NCBI GenBank assembly: GCA_963532875.1
Contig: CAUSLO010000019.1
Coordinates: 1 to 21,357, forward strand
Origin: CAUTUX01 sp963532875
GTDB lineage: Bacteria > Bacillota > Clostridia > Christensenellales > CAG-917
Length of the DNA stretch: 21,357 bases
Direction: 5' to 3'
Position 1 is the stretch's first letter. Each line of letters opens with the position of its first letter. This document shows positions 1-6,495 of this stretch, piece by piece. The notes beneath the pieces were generated by a model that had not been told where the DNA came from, made no database searches, and saw nothing but the letters and a program-made list of their open reading frames with translations. A program made the translations under genes and the position numbers.

Positions 1-2
1 AG

Positions 3-41
3 TGTGCAATAGGGATTCAAGTAGCTAAATTATTAGATTAA
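3..41 (+). CDS. Possible C-terminal tail of an upstream gene (partial)
   Basis: The first bases read in one open frame ending CAIGIQVAKLLD and a TAA at 39-41. The composition looks like a genuine protein tail, and its stop would overlap the rex stop by three bases in a convergent arrangement. Only 12 residues are visible, so the family cannot be named and this may be a chance frame. Confidence 0.25.
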   Translation, partial: CAIGIQVAKLLD

Positions 42-688
42 TTACCTGATTTTAATTTCATACTTAATAGAGCAAGAGATGCTGCTAAGTCTTCGTTTTT
101 AAGTTCTATACCAGAAGGCACGTCAATATGCGTATTGGCAAAATTCCAAATTCCTTTAATACCAGAATCAATTAAAAGATCTGCAGTCTGTTGTGCAAAT
201 TGATTTGGAGTGGCTATAATGCCGAGTTTAATATTTAGACGTTTAACATAATCTTTTAAGTTTGAGATGTGAAGTACTTGTTTTGTATTTATTGTTTTAC
301 CACATACTTCATCATTCACATCAAATCCAGCAACAATGTTTAGACCATAGTTGGCAAACCCACGGTATCCAAGGAATGCTTTACCAAGAGCCCCAACGCC
401 AACGATTATTGCGTCATGAGTATTGTCATATTCAAGGAATGATTCGATATCCGCAATGAGTTCTTTTGTGTTAAATCCTACTTTTGGTTTGCCGCCTTCA
501 GTTGAAACAAATCCTAAGTCTTTCCGTACTTGAACAGCATTTAGAAAAAGACCTTCGGCAATATCAGTAGAAGAAACGTATTCAACGTTTTTCATTTCAA
601 GACTTTGTAAAAATTTTAAATATCTAGGTAGCCTTAAGAGAGTTGCATCAGAGACTTCTACTTTATTTTTCATTTGGATATACGCCAT
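38..688 (-). CDS. rex: Redox-sensing transcriptional repressor Rex
   Basis: Rex is a homodimeric repressor that senses the NADH/NAD+ ratio and controls fermentation and redox genes. The N-terminal ~80 residues form the winged helix: an RLPRYLKFL segment typical of the family, then TDIAEGLFLNAVQVRKDL as the recognition region. The C-terminal half is a Rossmann domain with the dinucleotide loop GVGALG (residues 97-102), followed by GFDVND. Length (211-216 residues) is normal. Two starts are possible: ATG at 688, and ATG at 673, which gives a terminus more like other Rex proteins; neither has an ideally spaced ribosome site. The start region lies inside the 3' end of mgsA, so the two genes are almost certainly co-transcribed and translationally coupled. 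No classical Rex operator (TTGTTAA-n4-TTAACAA type) was seen upstream of the pair. Confidence 0.93.
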   Translation of the reverse strand: MAYIQMKNKVEVSDATLLRLPRYLKFLQSLEMKNVEYVSSTDIAEGLFLNAVQVRKDLGFVSTEGGKPKVGFNTKELIADIESFLEYDNTHDAIIVGVGALGKAFLGYRGFANYGLNIVAGFDVNDEVCGKTINTKQVLHISNLKDYVKRLNIKLGIIATPNQFAQQTADLLIDSGIKGIWNFANTHIDVPSGIELKNEDLAASLALLSMKLKSGN

Positions 689-1049
689 TCCTTATAGCTT
701 CTAGTAAATATTTAGCAGAGGATAAGTTAGTAGCCAATGGAATTGACTTAACATCGCAAAGCCTCAAAAGTGCTGTTACGTCAGGTTCATGAGGTTGTGC
801 AGTCAAAGGGTCTCTTAAGAAAATAACAGCGTCAATTTTACCCTCAGCAACCATCGAACCAATTTGTTGATCACCGCCTAGAGGACCACTCTTCATTCTT
901 TTGATTTTTAATCCTGCGTCTTGTGCAATTAAAGCCCCAGTTGTTCCTGTTGCATACAGTGAATGTTGTTCAAGTACATCAACGTTATCTTTGGCAAGTT
1001 GGATTATATCTTCTTTCTTTTTATCATGTGCAATTAGTGCTATTCTCAT
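663..1049 (-). CDS. mgsA: Methylglyoxal synthase
   Basis: Converts dihydroxyacetone phosphate to methylglyoxal and phosphate, a bypass of lower glycolysis used under phosphate limitation or carbon overflow. All family landmarks are visible: MRIALIAHDKKK at the N-terminus, the phosphate loop TGTTG (34-38), SGPLGGDQQ with the catalytic Asp at residue 60, FLRDPL (Asp80), and QPHEPDVTALLRL with the conserved His87. I chose ATG at 1049 because GGAGG lies about five bases upstream of it; an in-frame ATG at 1061 overlaps that site and would add only MEEA. The product is 128 residues, slightly short of the ~150 of enterobacterial MgsA but usual for Bacillota. Its 3' end overlaps the start of rex, tying the bypass to a redox sensor. 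Confidence 0.95.
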   Translation of the reverse strand: MRIALIAHDKKKEDIIQLAKDNVDVLEQHSLYATGTTGALIAQDAGLKIKRMKSGPLGGDQQIGSMVAEGKIDAVIFLRDPLTAQPHEPDVTALLRLCDVKSIPLATNLSSAKYLLEAIRNGVYPNEK

Positions 1050-1151
1050 GGCTTCCTCCATTCCTAATAATTGTATACAAAGATGGCTATATAGTCCATA
1101 AACTCAAGGATAGAAAGAGACGATTTTGACTTTTTGAAAATTCTCGAAATT

Positions 1152-1179
1152 TTGAAATTTTATAGAAGTGATATATATT
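1152..1179 (+). promoter_or_regulatory. Candidate promoter for the GH3 gene, with tandem GAAATTTT
   Basis: TTGAAA (1152-1157), a 16-base gap and TATATT (1174-1179) would start transcription about 20 bases before the GH3 ATG. Two head-to-tail copies of GAAATTTT (1146-1153 and 1154-1161), with a related GAAAATTC just upstream, overlap the -35 element and could be an operator. Inference from sequence match only. Confidence 0.35.
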
Positions 1180-1207
1180 AAGTATAACAACATTGGGAGA
1201 AAAAATA

Positions 1208-3679
1208 ATGTTTGAAACAAAAGCAAAAGAGATTTTATACAATTTAACAACCCAAGAAAAATTAGACCTAACAACAGGATACGATTTTTGGAATACGCTT
1301 GAAATAAAAGAGAAAGGAGTCCCAAGTATTTGTTTTTCTGACGGACCTCATGGATTGAGAAAAGAACAAGAAGATGACAAGAATGTTGCATTCAAAACTT
1401 CTAGACCTGCGACAGCATTTCCACCTGCAGTTTCAATGGCTTCAACGTGGAACATAGAGTTAATAAAGAAAGTTGGAGAAGAGTTAGGTAAACAGACAAA
1501 AGATCAAGATGTTGATGTATTGCTAGGACCAGGAACGAATATCAAAAGAAGTCCATTATGTGGAAGGAACTTTGAATATTTTTCAGAAGACCCATATTTG
1601 GCTGGTAAATGTGCTAGATCATATATTGAAGGCGTACAAAGCCAAGCAGTTGGGGCATGTGTAAAACACTACGCAACAAATAACCAAGAGAGATTAAGAC
1701 AATCAATTTCATCAGTGGTAGACGAAAGGGCATTAAGAGAAATATATTTAGCCTCATTTGAAGAAGCAATGAAAGCAAAGCCATATTCAGTTATGTGTTC
1801 ATACAATATGACTAATGGAGTGTTTGGCTCAGACAATGCAAAGTTGCTTGATGAAATATTAAGAAAGGAATGGGGATTTGAAGGATTTGTAGTTACCGAC
1901 TGGAACGCCATGAATGATAAAGTTGCTGCAATCAAAGCAAAGTGCGACATTGAAATGCCATCCAGAGGGGTTATATCTACAAAGATTTTAAAGAAAGCAC
2001 TAAAGAAAAAAAAGATTTCAATGTATGAAATTGATCAAGTGGTTTTGAATATAATCAAGTGGGCACTAATTGTTGAAGAGAATAGGAAGACTAAGCAAGA
2101 ATGTTCATATGAAAAATCTCATGATGTTGCACGTGAAGTAGCAGAAGAGAGTTTTGTATTATTAAAGAATGATGAAAACCTTTTACCTTTAAATGCTAAA
2201 AAGAAAGTTGTTGTAATAGGCGAAATGGCAGAAAACGTTAGATATCAAGGAGCGGGATCATCACAGATAAATCCATATAAGGTCGTAAATTTTATAGAAA
2301 AATTAAAAGAAGAAAATTGCGAATTTGAATATTATCCAATATATAAAGGAAACACTGATGAGTTTGACGAAGAGGAACTCAAAAAGGCTCTTGAATCAGT
2401 AGATGACACAAAACAGGTTTTATTCTTCGTAGGATTGCCAGCAAAGTATGAAGCAGAAGCGATAGACAGACAAAATATGCATATGCCTGAGGTTCATAAT
2501 AAACTTGCAGACGCTGTTTTAGAAAAAGTACCAAATGCAATCGCAGTATTGATGTTAGGTTCACCAGTTGAGATTCCATGGGTATCTAAATGCAAATCAA
2601 TATTAAATGCATACCTCGGAGGAGAGGCAGTTGGTGAAGCATTATATAATGTCATCTATGGAAATAAATCACCATCAGGGAAATTAGCAGAAACATTCCC
2701 AATTAAATATGAGGATAATATCGTATCAAAATATTTTCCTATGGGACCAAGAACAGTTGAATATAGGGAAAGTATATTTGTCGGATACAGATACTATGAT
2801 ACAGCAAAAAAAGACGTTCTATTCCCATTTGGTCATGGTTTATCGTATACAAACTTTGAATATTCAAATATTAAAGTAAAAGATTTTGAAGTTTCATTTG
2901 AAATAAAAAACGTCGGCAATGTTGACGCTTACGAAATAGCACAAGTGTATGTAAAACCTATAGACTCACAAATTCTTAGAGCAGAAAAAGAATTGAGAGG
3001 GTTTGAGAAAGTCTTTATAAAAGCAGGAGAAACAAAGAAAGTTAAAATCAAGTTGAACGAAAGAGCGTTTTCATATTACAGTCAAGAACATTTCCAATTT
3101 ATACCACTCAATGGCAAGTATGAAATACAAGTAGGAAAGTCATCACGTGATATTGTTTTAACATCTGAGATTGAGTGTAAGTCATTCCAAGATGCAGATA
3201 AAAATGACATAGAGCGTATAGACGATAATTACTTCAGATTAGACACAGCCCCAAATATTTCAATAGCGGCTTTTGAAAAACTATATGGCACAAAAATGCC
3301 AAGCAACCAGCCACTAAAAAGGGGACAGATTACACCAAATGCAACATTGGGAGATATTAGGAAAACATTGATTGGACGTGTAATATTTAAAACAGTACCA
3401 ACTTTTTTGAAGATAGCAATACCAGATGCTGACTTCACTACGAAGTTGATGTTGCAACAAGGTCTAACCGAGTTGCCACTAAAAGGTCTATGTGCAACGA
3501 CAATGGGCATAATACATGAAAATGTAGTTAAGGGTATGTGCCTATGGGCAAATAGAGTCCGTATCATAGGATTAACTTTGATAAATATAGGACTATTGCA
3601 ATCGTTACATAGAGCCATTAAATTTAAGATTAGAGAAAAGAAAAGGAAGAAGTTGCAAAAGAAGGAGAGTCAAAAATAG
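1208..3679 (+). CDS. Beta-glucosidase, glycoside hydrolase family 3
   Basis: Retaining glycosidase that removes terminal beta-linked glucose or xylose units from oligosaccharides; there is no signal peptide, so it should act in the cytoplasm. Order: GH3 N-terminal barrel with CFSDGPHGLR, GPGTNIKRSPLCGRNFEYFS, KHYATNN and the nucleophile motif VVTDW (Asp231); GH3 C-terminal sandwich from about residue 310 (SFVLLKNDENLLPL, PFGHGLSYT); a fibronectin-III-like domain (FEIKNVGNVDAYEIAQVYV); then a ~170-residue tail (KLYGTKMP, TLGDIRKTLIGR) found in many Bacillota enzymes, ending in a hydrophobic stretch and a very Lys/Arg-rich end. I chose ATG at 1208 because GGGAG sits eight bases upstream; a TTG at 1193 lies upstream of that site. 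The 823-residue product is typical. The stop overlaps the next gene. Exact substrate cannot be read from sequence. Confidence 0.93.
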   Translation: MFETKAKEILYNLTTQEKLDLTTGYDFWNTLEIKEKGVPSICFSDGPHGLRKEQEDDKNVAFKTSRPATAFPPAVSMASTWNIELIKKVGEELGKQTKDQDVDVLLGPGTNIKRSPLCGRNFEYFSEDPYLAGKCARSYIEGVQSQAVGACVKHYATNNQERLRQSISSVVDERALREIYLASFEEAMKAKPYSVMCSYNMTNGVFGSDNAKLLDEILRKEWGFEGFVVTDWNAMNDKVAAIKAKCDIEMPSRGVISTKILKKALKKKKISMYEIDQVVLNIIKWALIVEENRKTKQECSYEKSHDVAREVAEESFVLLKNDENLLPLNAKKKVVVIGEMAENVRYQGAGSSQINPYKVVNFIEKLKEENCEFEYYPIYKGNTDEFDEEELKKALESVDDTKQVLFFVGLPAKYEAEAIDRQNMHMPEVHNKLADAVLEKVPNAIAVLMLGSPVEIPWVSKCKSILNAYLGGEAVGEALYNVIYGNKSPSGKLAETFPIKYEDNIVSKYFPMGPRTVEYRESIFVGYRYYDTAKKDVLFPFGHGLSYTNFEYSNIKVKDFEVSFEIKNVGNVDAYEIAQVYVKPIDSQILRAEKELRGFEKVFIKAGETKKVKIKLNERAFSYYSQEHFQFIPLNGKYEIQVGKSSRDIVLTSEIECKSFQDADKNDIERIDDNYFRLDTAPNISIAAFEKLYGTKMPSNQPLKRGQITPNATLGDIRKTLIGRVIFKTVPTFLKIAIPDADFTTKLMLQQGLTELPLKGLCATTMGIIHENVVKGMCLWANRVRIIGLTLINIGLLQSLHRAIKFKIREKKRKKLQKKESQK

Positions 3680-4482
3680 ACAATAAAAGGATAGCCATTT
3701 GTTATGATTTTGATCGCACGCTAAGCCCAACTGATATGCAAGTTCAAGGGTTTTCTGAGGACGTAAATTTTAGCGATCAAAACACCTTTTGGGAAAAAAT
3801 TAATAAGTTTTCAAAAAACAACGTAGTAGAGAATAATTTAGGTTACATGTATATGATGTTGCAATTTGCTAAAAAGGCTAACATCAAAATGACTAAAGAA
3901 TACCTTAATTCACTAGGCGAGAAAATTGAGTTTTTCCCTGGAGTAGAAACTTGGTTTGATAGAATAAATGAATTTGGTAAAGAGAATGGAGTTGAGGTAG
4001 AACACTACATTATTTCGTCAGGACTACGTGAAATAATTGAAGGAACTAAAATAAGCAAGAAGTTTAAAAGAATATACGCATCTGCATTCTACTATGAAAA
4101 TGGAGAAGCAATATGGCCAAGTTGGGTCGTAGATTACACAAGTAAGACACGATATATATTTAGAGTTTCCAAAGGGAAACTTGATTTGTTGGATAATTCT
4201 ATTAATGATAACCTAGAACGTGATCAATATTATATGCCAATTCATAACATTATCTACATCGGAGATAGTGATACTGATATTCCATCAATGACACTTGTGA
4301 AGGATAAAGGTGGTATAAGCATAGGCGTTTATGGTAAATATAATAGGGAACTAGAAGCCAAACTTTTACAAGGATCTAGAATAGACTCATATGTAAGTGC
4401 GGACTATAGCAAAGATAGTTCTTTAGAAGATACGGTAAAAAAAGCGATAATAAAGATTGCAAAGAAAAGTTCAATGATATAA
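3676..4482 (+). CDS. HAD-superfamily hydrolase (phosphoserine-phosphatase-like), ATA start
   Basis: Predicted phosphatase; substrate unknown, perhaps a sugar phosphate given the coupled beta-glucosidase. The HAD core is clear: motif I AICYDFDRTLSP (nucleophile Asp11, general acid/base Asp13, Thr15 counting from the ATA), motif II IISSG, and motif IV IYIGDSDTDIPSM. A first ATG at 3736 would remove motif I, so translation must begin upstream. The only upstream codon with a good ribosome site is ATA at 3676, eight bases after AAGGAG (3662-3667). It overlaps the GH3 stop as ATAG, the exact analogue of the common ATGA coupling; no ATG, GTG or TTG occurs in frame between the previous stop (3631) and motif I. 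The reading frame gives 268 residues, normal for these proteins. ATA may be a rare real start or a decayed ATG that lowers expression. Confidence 0.85.
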   Translation: MDNKRIAICYDFDRTLSPTDMQVQGFSEDVNFSDQNTFWEKINKFSKNNVVENNLGYMYMMLQFAKKANIKMTKEYLNSLGEKIEFFPGVETWFDRINEFGKENGVEVEHYIISSGLREIIEGTKISKKFKRIYASAFYYENGEAIWPSWVVDYTSKTRYIFRVSKGKLDLLDNSINDNLERDQYYMPIHNIIYIGDSDTDIPSMTLVKDKGGISIGVYGKYNRELEAKLLQGSRIDSYVSADYSKDSSLEDTVKKAIIKIAKKSSMI

Positions 4483-4484
4483 AT

Positions 4485-4561
4485 GTTCGATTAGCTCAGC
4501 AGGATAGAGCGTTCGCCTCCTAAGCGAAAGGCCAGCAGTTCAAATCTGCTATCGAACGCCA
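4485..4561 (+). tRNA. tRNA-Arg (anticodon CCT)
   Basis: A complete cloverleaf can be drawn: acceptor GTTCGAT (4485-4491) with ATCGAAC (4551-4557), D stem GCTC/GAGC, anticodon stem TTCGC/GCGAA with loop CTCCTAA giving anticodon CCT at 4519-4521, T stem AGCAG/CTGCT with loop TTCAAAT, discriminator G and an encoded CCA end. It reads AGG arginine codons. It begins two bases after the HAD stop and is followed directly by a terminator, so it may be cut from the same transcript. Confidence 0.95.
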
Positions 4562-4598
4562 AAATAAAAAGCCACAGCAATGTGGTTTCTTTATTTTT
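4562..4598 (+). terminator. Rho-independent terminator after tRNA-Arg
   Basis: AAGCCACA, loop GCAA and TGTGGTTT form a stem with one G:U pair, extended by AAATAAA pairing with the TTTATTT of the following T-rich run. It ends the GH3-HAD-tRNA unit. Confidence 0.8.
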
Positions 4599-4683
4599 AA
4601 GTGCCAAGGCATATAAATCAAATCGTGATACGTCGGAAAAATCGGCAATTTACTCAAAGATTCGGCGGAAAAATCGGCATTCA

Positions 4684-4710
4684 TACTATATTTACGCCCA
4701 AAATATAGTA
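4684..4710 (+). promoter_or_regulatory. Perfect 10-bp inverted repeat upstream of the ATPase gene (candidate operator)
   Basis: TACTATATTT and AAATATAGTA are perfect inverted copies separated by ACGCCCA. The element lies 24 bases before the start codon at 4735, and its right arm contains TATAGT, a possible -10 box, so a bound protein would block transcription. Upstream, CGGAAAAATCGGCA occurs twice (4634-4647 and 4666-4679, 32 bases apart), which may also be protein-binding sites. No known regulator consensus was recognised. Confidence 0.45.
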
Positions 4711-4734
4711 AAATAATTTTAGGAGAGGGTATAA

Positions 4735-6030
4735 ATGTTAAAGCGTCATATTGAAAAAGACTTACTACAATGGAAAAACAACAATAACAAAAAATGTCTA
4801 ATTTTAGAGGGTGCAAGGCAAGTAGGTAAGACTTATATAATTAAGAAATTCGCAAGCGAGTATTATGAGAATTATGTAGAGCTGAACTTCGTAACTTCGC
4901 CATCATACTGCAAGATTTTTGAAAGTGATTTGAATGTTGACACTATATTGTCAAATATTACGTTATACGCCGCATGCGATTGCAAAATTACTCCAGGGAA
5001 GACACTAATCTTTCTGGATGAGATACAAGCATGTCCTCAAGCGAGAACAGCATTGAAGTTTTTTAGTGTAGACGGTAGATACGACGTGATTGCTTCAGGC
5101 TCTATGTTGGGAATTAGTTGTAACAACGTTCCTTCATATTCAACTGGGTATGTTGAGTATCTACGAATGTATCCACTGACATTTGAGGAGTTTTTGTGGG
5201 CGAACAATGTTTCTGCAGATATCATCTCAAATATACGAAACTCATATGAAGAAAAGACAGAAGTAAATATAGCACTTAATGAGAAAATGCATCAGTTATT
5301 TAGACAGTATATTGTGGTTGGCGGAATGCCAGAAGTAGTGCAATCATTCGTTACAGAGCACAACTACAGCACTGTGTTGAAGTTGCAACGTGCAATACTC
5401 AAAGATTATGAAAACGATATAGCAAAGTATGCAGAATCAACAGAGAAAGTTAAGGCAAGAGCGTGCTTTAAAAGTATTCCAACACAATTAGCCAAAAAAA
5501 ACAAAAAGTTTATGTATAGCGTAGTGGAAAAGAACAGCAAGAGTAGCAAATACTTAGGTAGTATAAATTGGCTGATAGATGCTGGAATCGTTAATATTTG
5601 TAAAAATCTTTCCAGACTGGAATCACCACTTATTGCATTTGCACAAGATGAGTACTACAAAATATACATGAACGATACAGGGCTATTAGTTGCAATGTTA
5701 GACGACGGAACGAATGCACAAATAATAGAGGGCGATCTTGGAATATACAAGGGTGCAATTTTTGAGAACTTAATTGCTCAAGTACTTGTTGCAAATTCAA
5801 GACCACTATATTTTTATAACAGAAACAACTCATTAGAATTAGACTTCATCATCGCTAACGATGGGGCAATAATACCAATTGAAGTAAAAGCAGCAAACAA
5901 CAAGGCGAAGTCGCTAATAACATTATTATCCGAAAACAACGAAATGCGTGGGATAAAACTTGTTACTGGCAATGTAGGCGTCCACGAACAACTCACAACG
6001 TATCCAGTATATATGGCAATGTTTTTATAA
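4735..6030 (+). CDS. AAA-type ATPase with DUF4143 C-terminal domain
   Basis: Member of the AAA_14/DUF4143 group, common and often multi-copy in anaerobes; the cellular role is not established, though defence, toxin-antitoxin or DNA-related roles have been proposed. Seen: Walker A GARQVGKT (residues 26-33), Walker B LIFLDE (Asp95, Glu96) followed by IQACP, a sensor-like ASGSMLG, and the PLTFEEFLWA segment typical of the family. The DUF4143 part ends in ELDFIIANDGAIIPIEVKA, which resembles a PD-(D/E)xK nuclease core (Asp, then E-x-K). Length (431) is normal. AGGAGAG lies upstream of the ATG with ordinary spacing. It shares architecture but little sequence with the ATPase at 13794-15047. An A8 run at 5494-5501 could permit slippage but is not remarkable in this AT-rich DNA. 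Confidence 0.88.
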   Translation: MLKRHIEKDLLQWKNNNNKKCLILEGARQVGKTYIIKKFASEYYENYVELNFVTSPSYCKIFESDLNVDTILSNITLYAACDCKITPGKTLIFLDEIQACPQARTALKFFSVDGRYDVIASGSMLGISCNNVPSYSTGYVEYLRMYPLTFEEFLWANNVSADIISNIRNSYEEKTEVNIALNEKMHQLFRQYIVVGGMPEVVQSFVTEHNYSTVLKLQRAILKDYENDIAKYAESTEKVKARACFKSIPTQLAKKNKKFMYSVVEKNSKSSKYLGSINWLIDAGIVNICKNLSRLESPLIAFAQDEYYKIYMNDTGLLVAMLDDGTNAQIIEGDLGIYKGAIFENLIAQVLVANSRPLYFYNRNNSLELDFIIANDGAIIPIEVKAANNKAKSLITLLSENNEMRGIKLVTGNVGVHEQLTTYPVYMAMFL

Positions 6031-6087
6031 ACCTACCCAAGCGGAAATAGAACTTATAAATAAAATTAAAAAGGAGTTTAAATTATT

Positions 6088-6438
6088 ATGAGAAAGAATG
6101 AATTTAATACACTAGAAGATTTCACTTCACAGTATGTAGGAGAATGGAATCCATCAGAAGGTCATTGGTTTGGATTGAATTTCGCATTTGAAGGCAAGGA
6201 ATACAGATTTTGTACTTGGTCAATGTACCATAAGGAAAGTACTATTCTGCCAGATGGAAGAGAAGCCATATTTTACTTATATGAAAAGAATTCGCCAGAG
6301 GATATAGCGTCGGATGACTACACCTTGTTGGGAGAATTTGCAGATATGGCGGATGTCCTAAAAAACAAGTGTATATTGGGTATCCCATTTGAAGAAGTAA
6401 TAATTGATGAAAATACTGAATTGTTGGGACAAGATTAA
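6088..6438 (+). CDS. Uncharacterised 116-residue soluble protein
   Basis: I do not recognise this family. It is acidic, with no signal peptide or membrane segment. It is rich in aromatic residues in its first half (EWNPSEGHWFGLNFAFEGKE, FCTWSMYHKES), followed by a predicted beta-rich core and two short helices, and ends VIIDENTELLGQD. AAGGAG lies about 11 bases before the ATG, and the frame begins 57 bases after the ATPase stop with no terminator between them, so the two may share a transcript. The composition and the ribosome site support a real gene. A role as partner of the ATPase is only a guess from position. The 57-base gap to the convergent uvrA holds one weak hairpin (TGTTA-TCAG-TAACA at 6481-6494). 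Confidence 0.75.
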   Translation: MRKNEFNTLEDFTSQYVGEWNPSEGHWFGLNFAFEGKEYRFCTWSMYHKESTILPDGREAIFYLYEKNSPEDIASDDYTLLGEFADMADVLKNKCILGIPFEEVIIDENTELLGQD

Positions 6439-6495
6439 CAATTTGATGCAACGTTTCAAGTGTAACGACCAAAATTAATTTGTTATCAGTAACAT

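Noticed and set aside
1071..1080. Rex operator before mgsA
   Set aside because: TTGTATACAA is palindromic but lacks the spaced TTGTTAA/TTAACAA halves of known clostridial Rex sites; it may only be part of a -10 region.
3229..3618. Long minus-strand frame opposite the 3' end of the GH3 gene
   Set aside because: It is a shadow of the conserved GH3 C-terminal coding sequence, with no ribosome site or family match.
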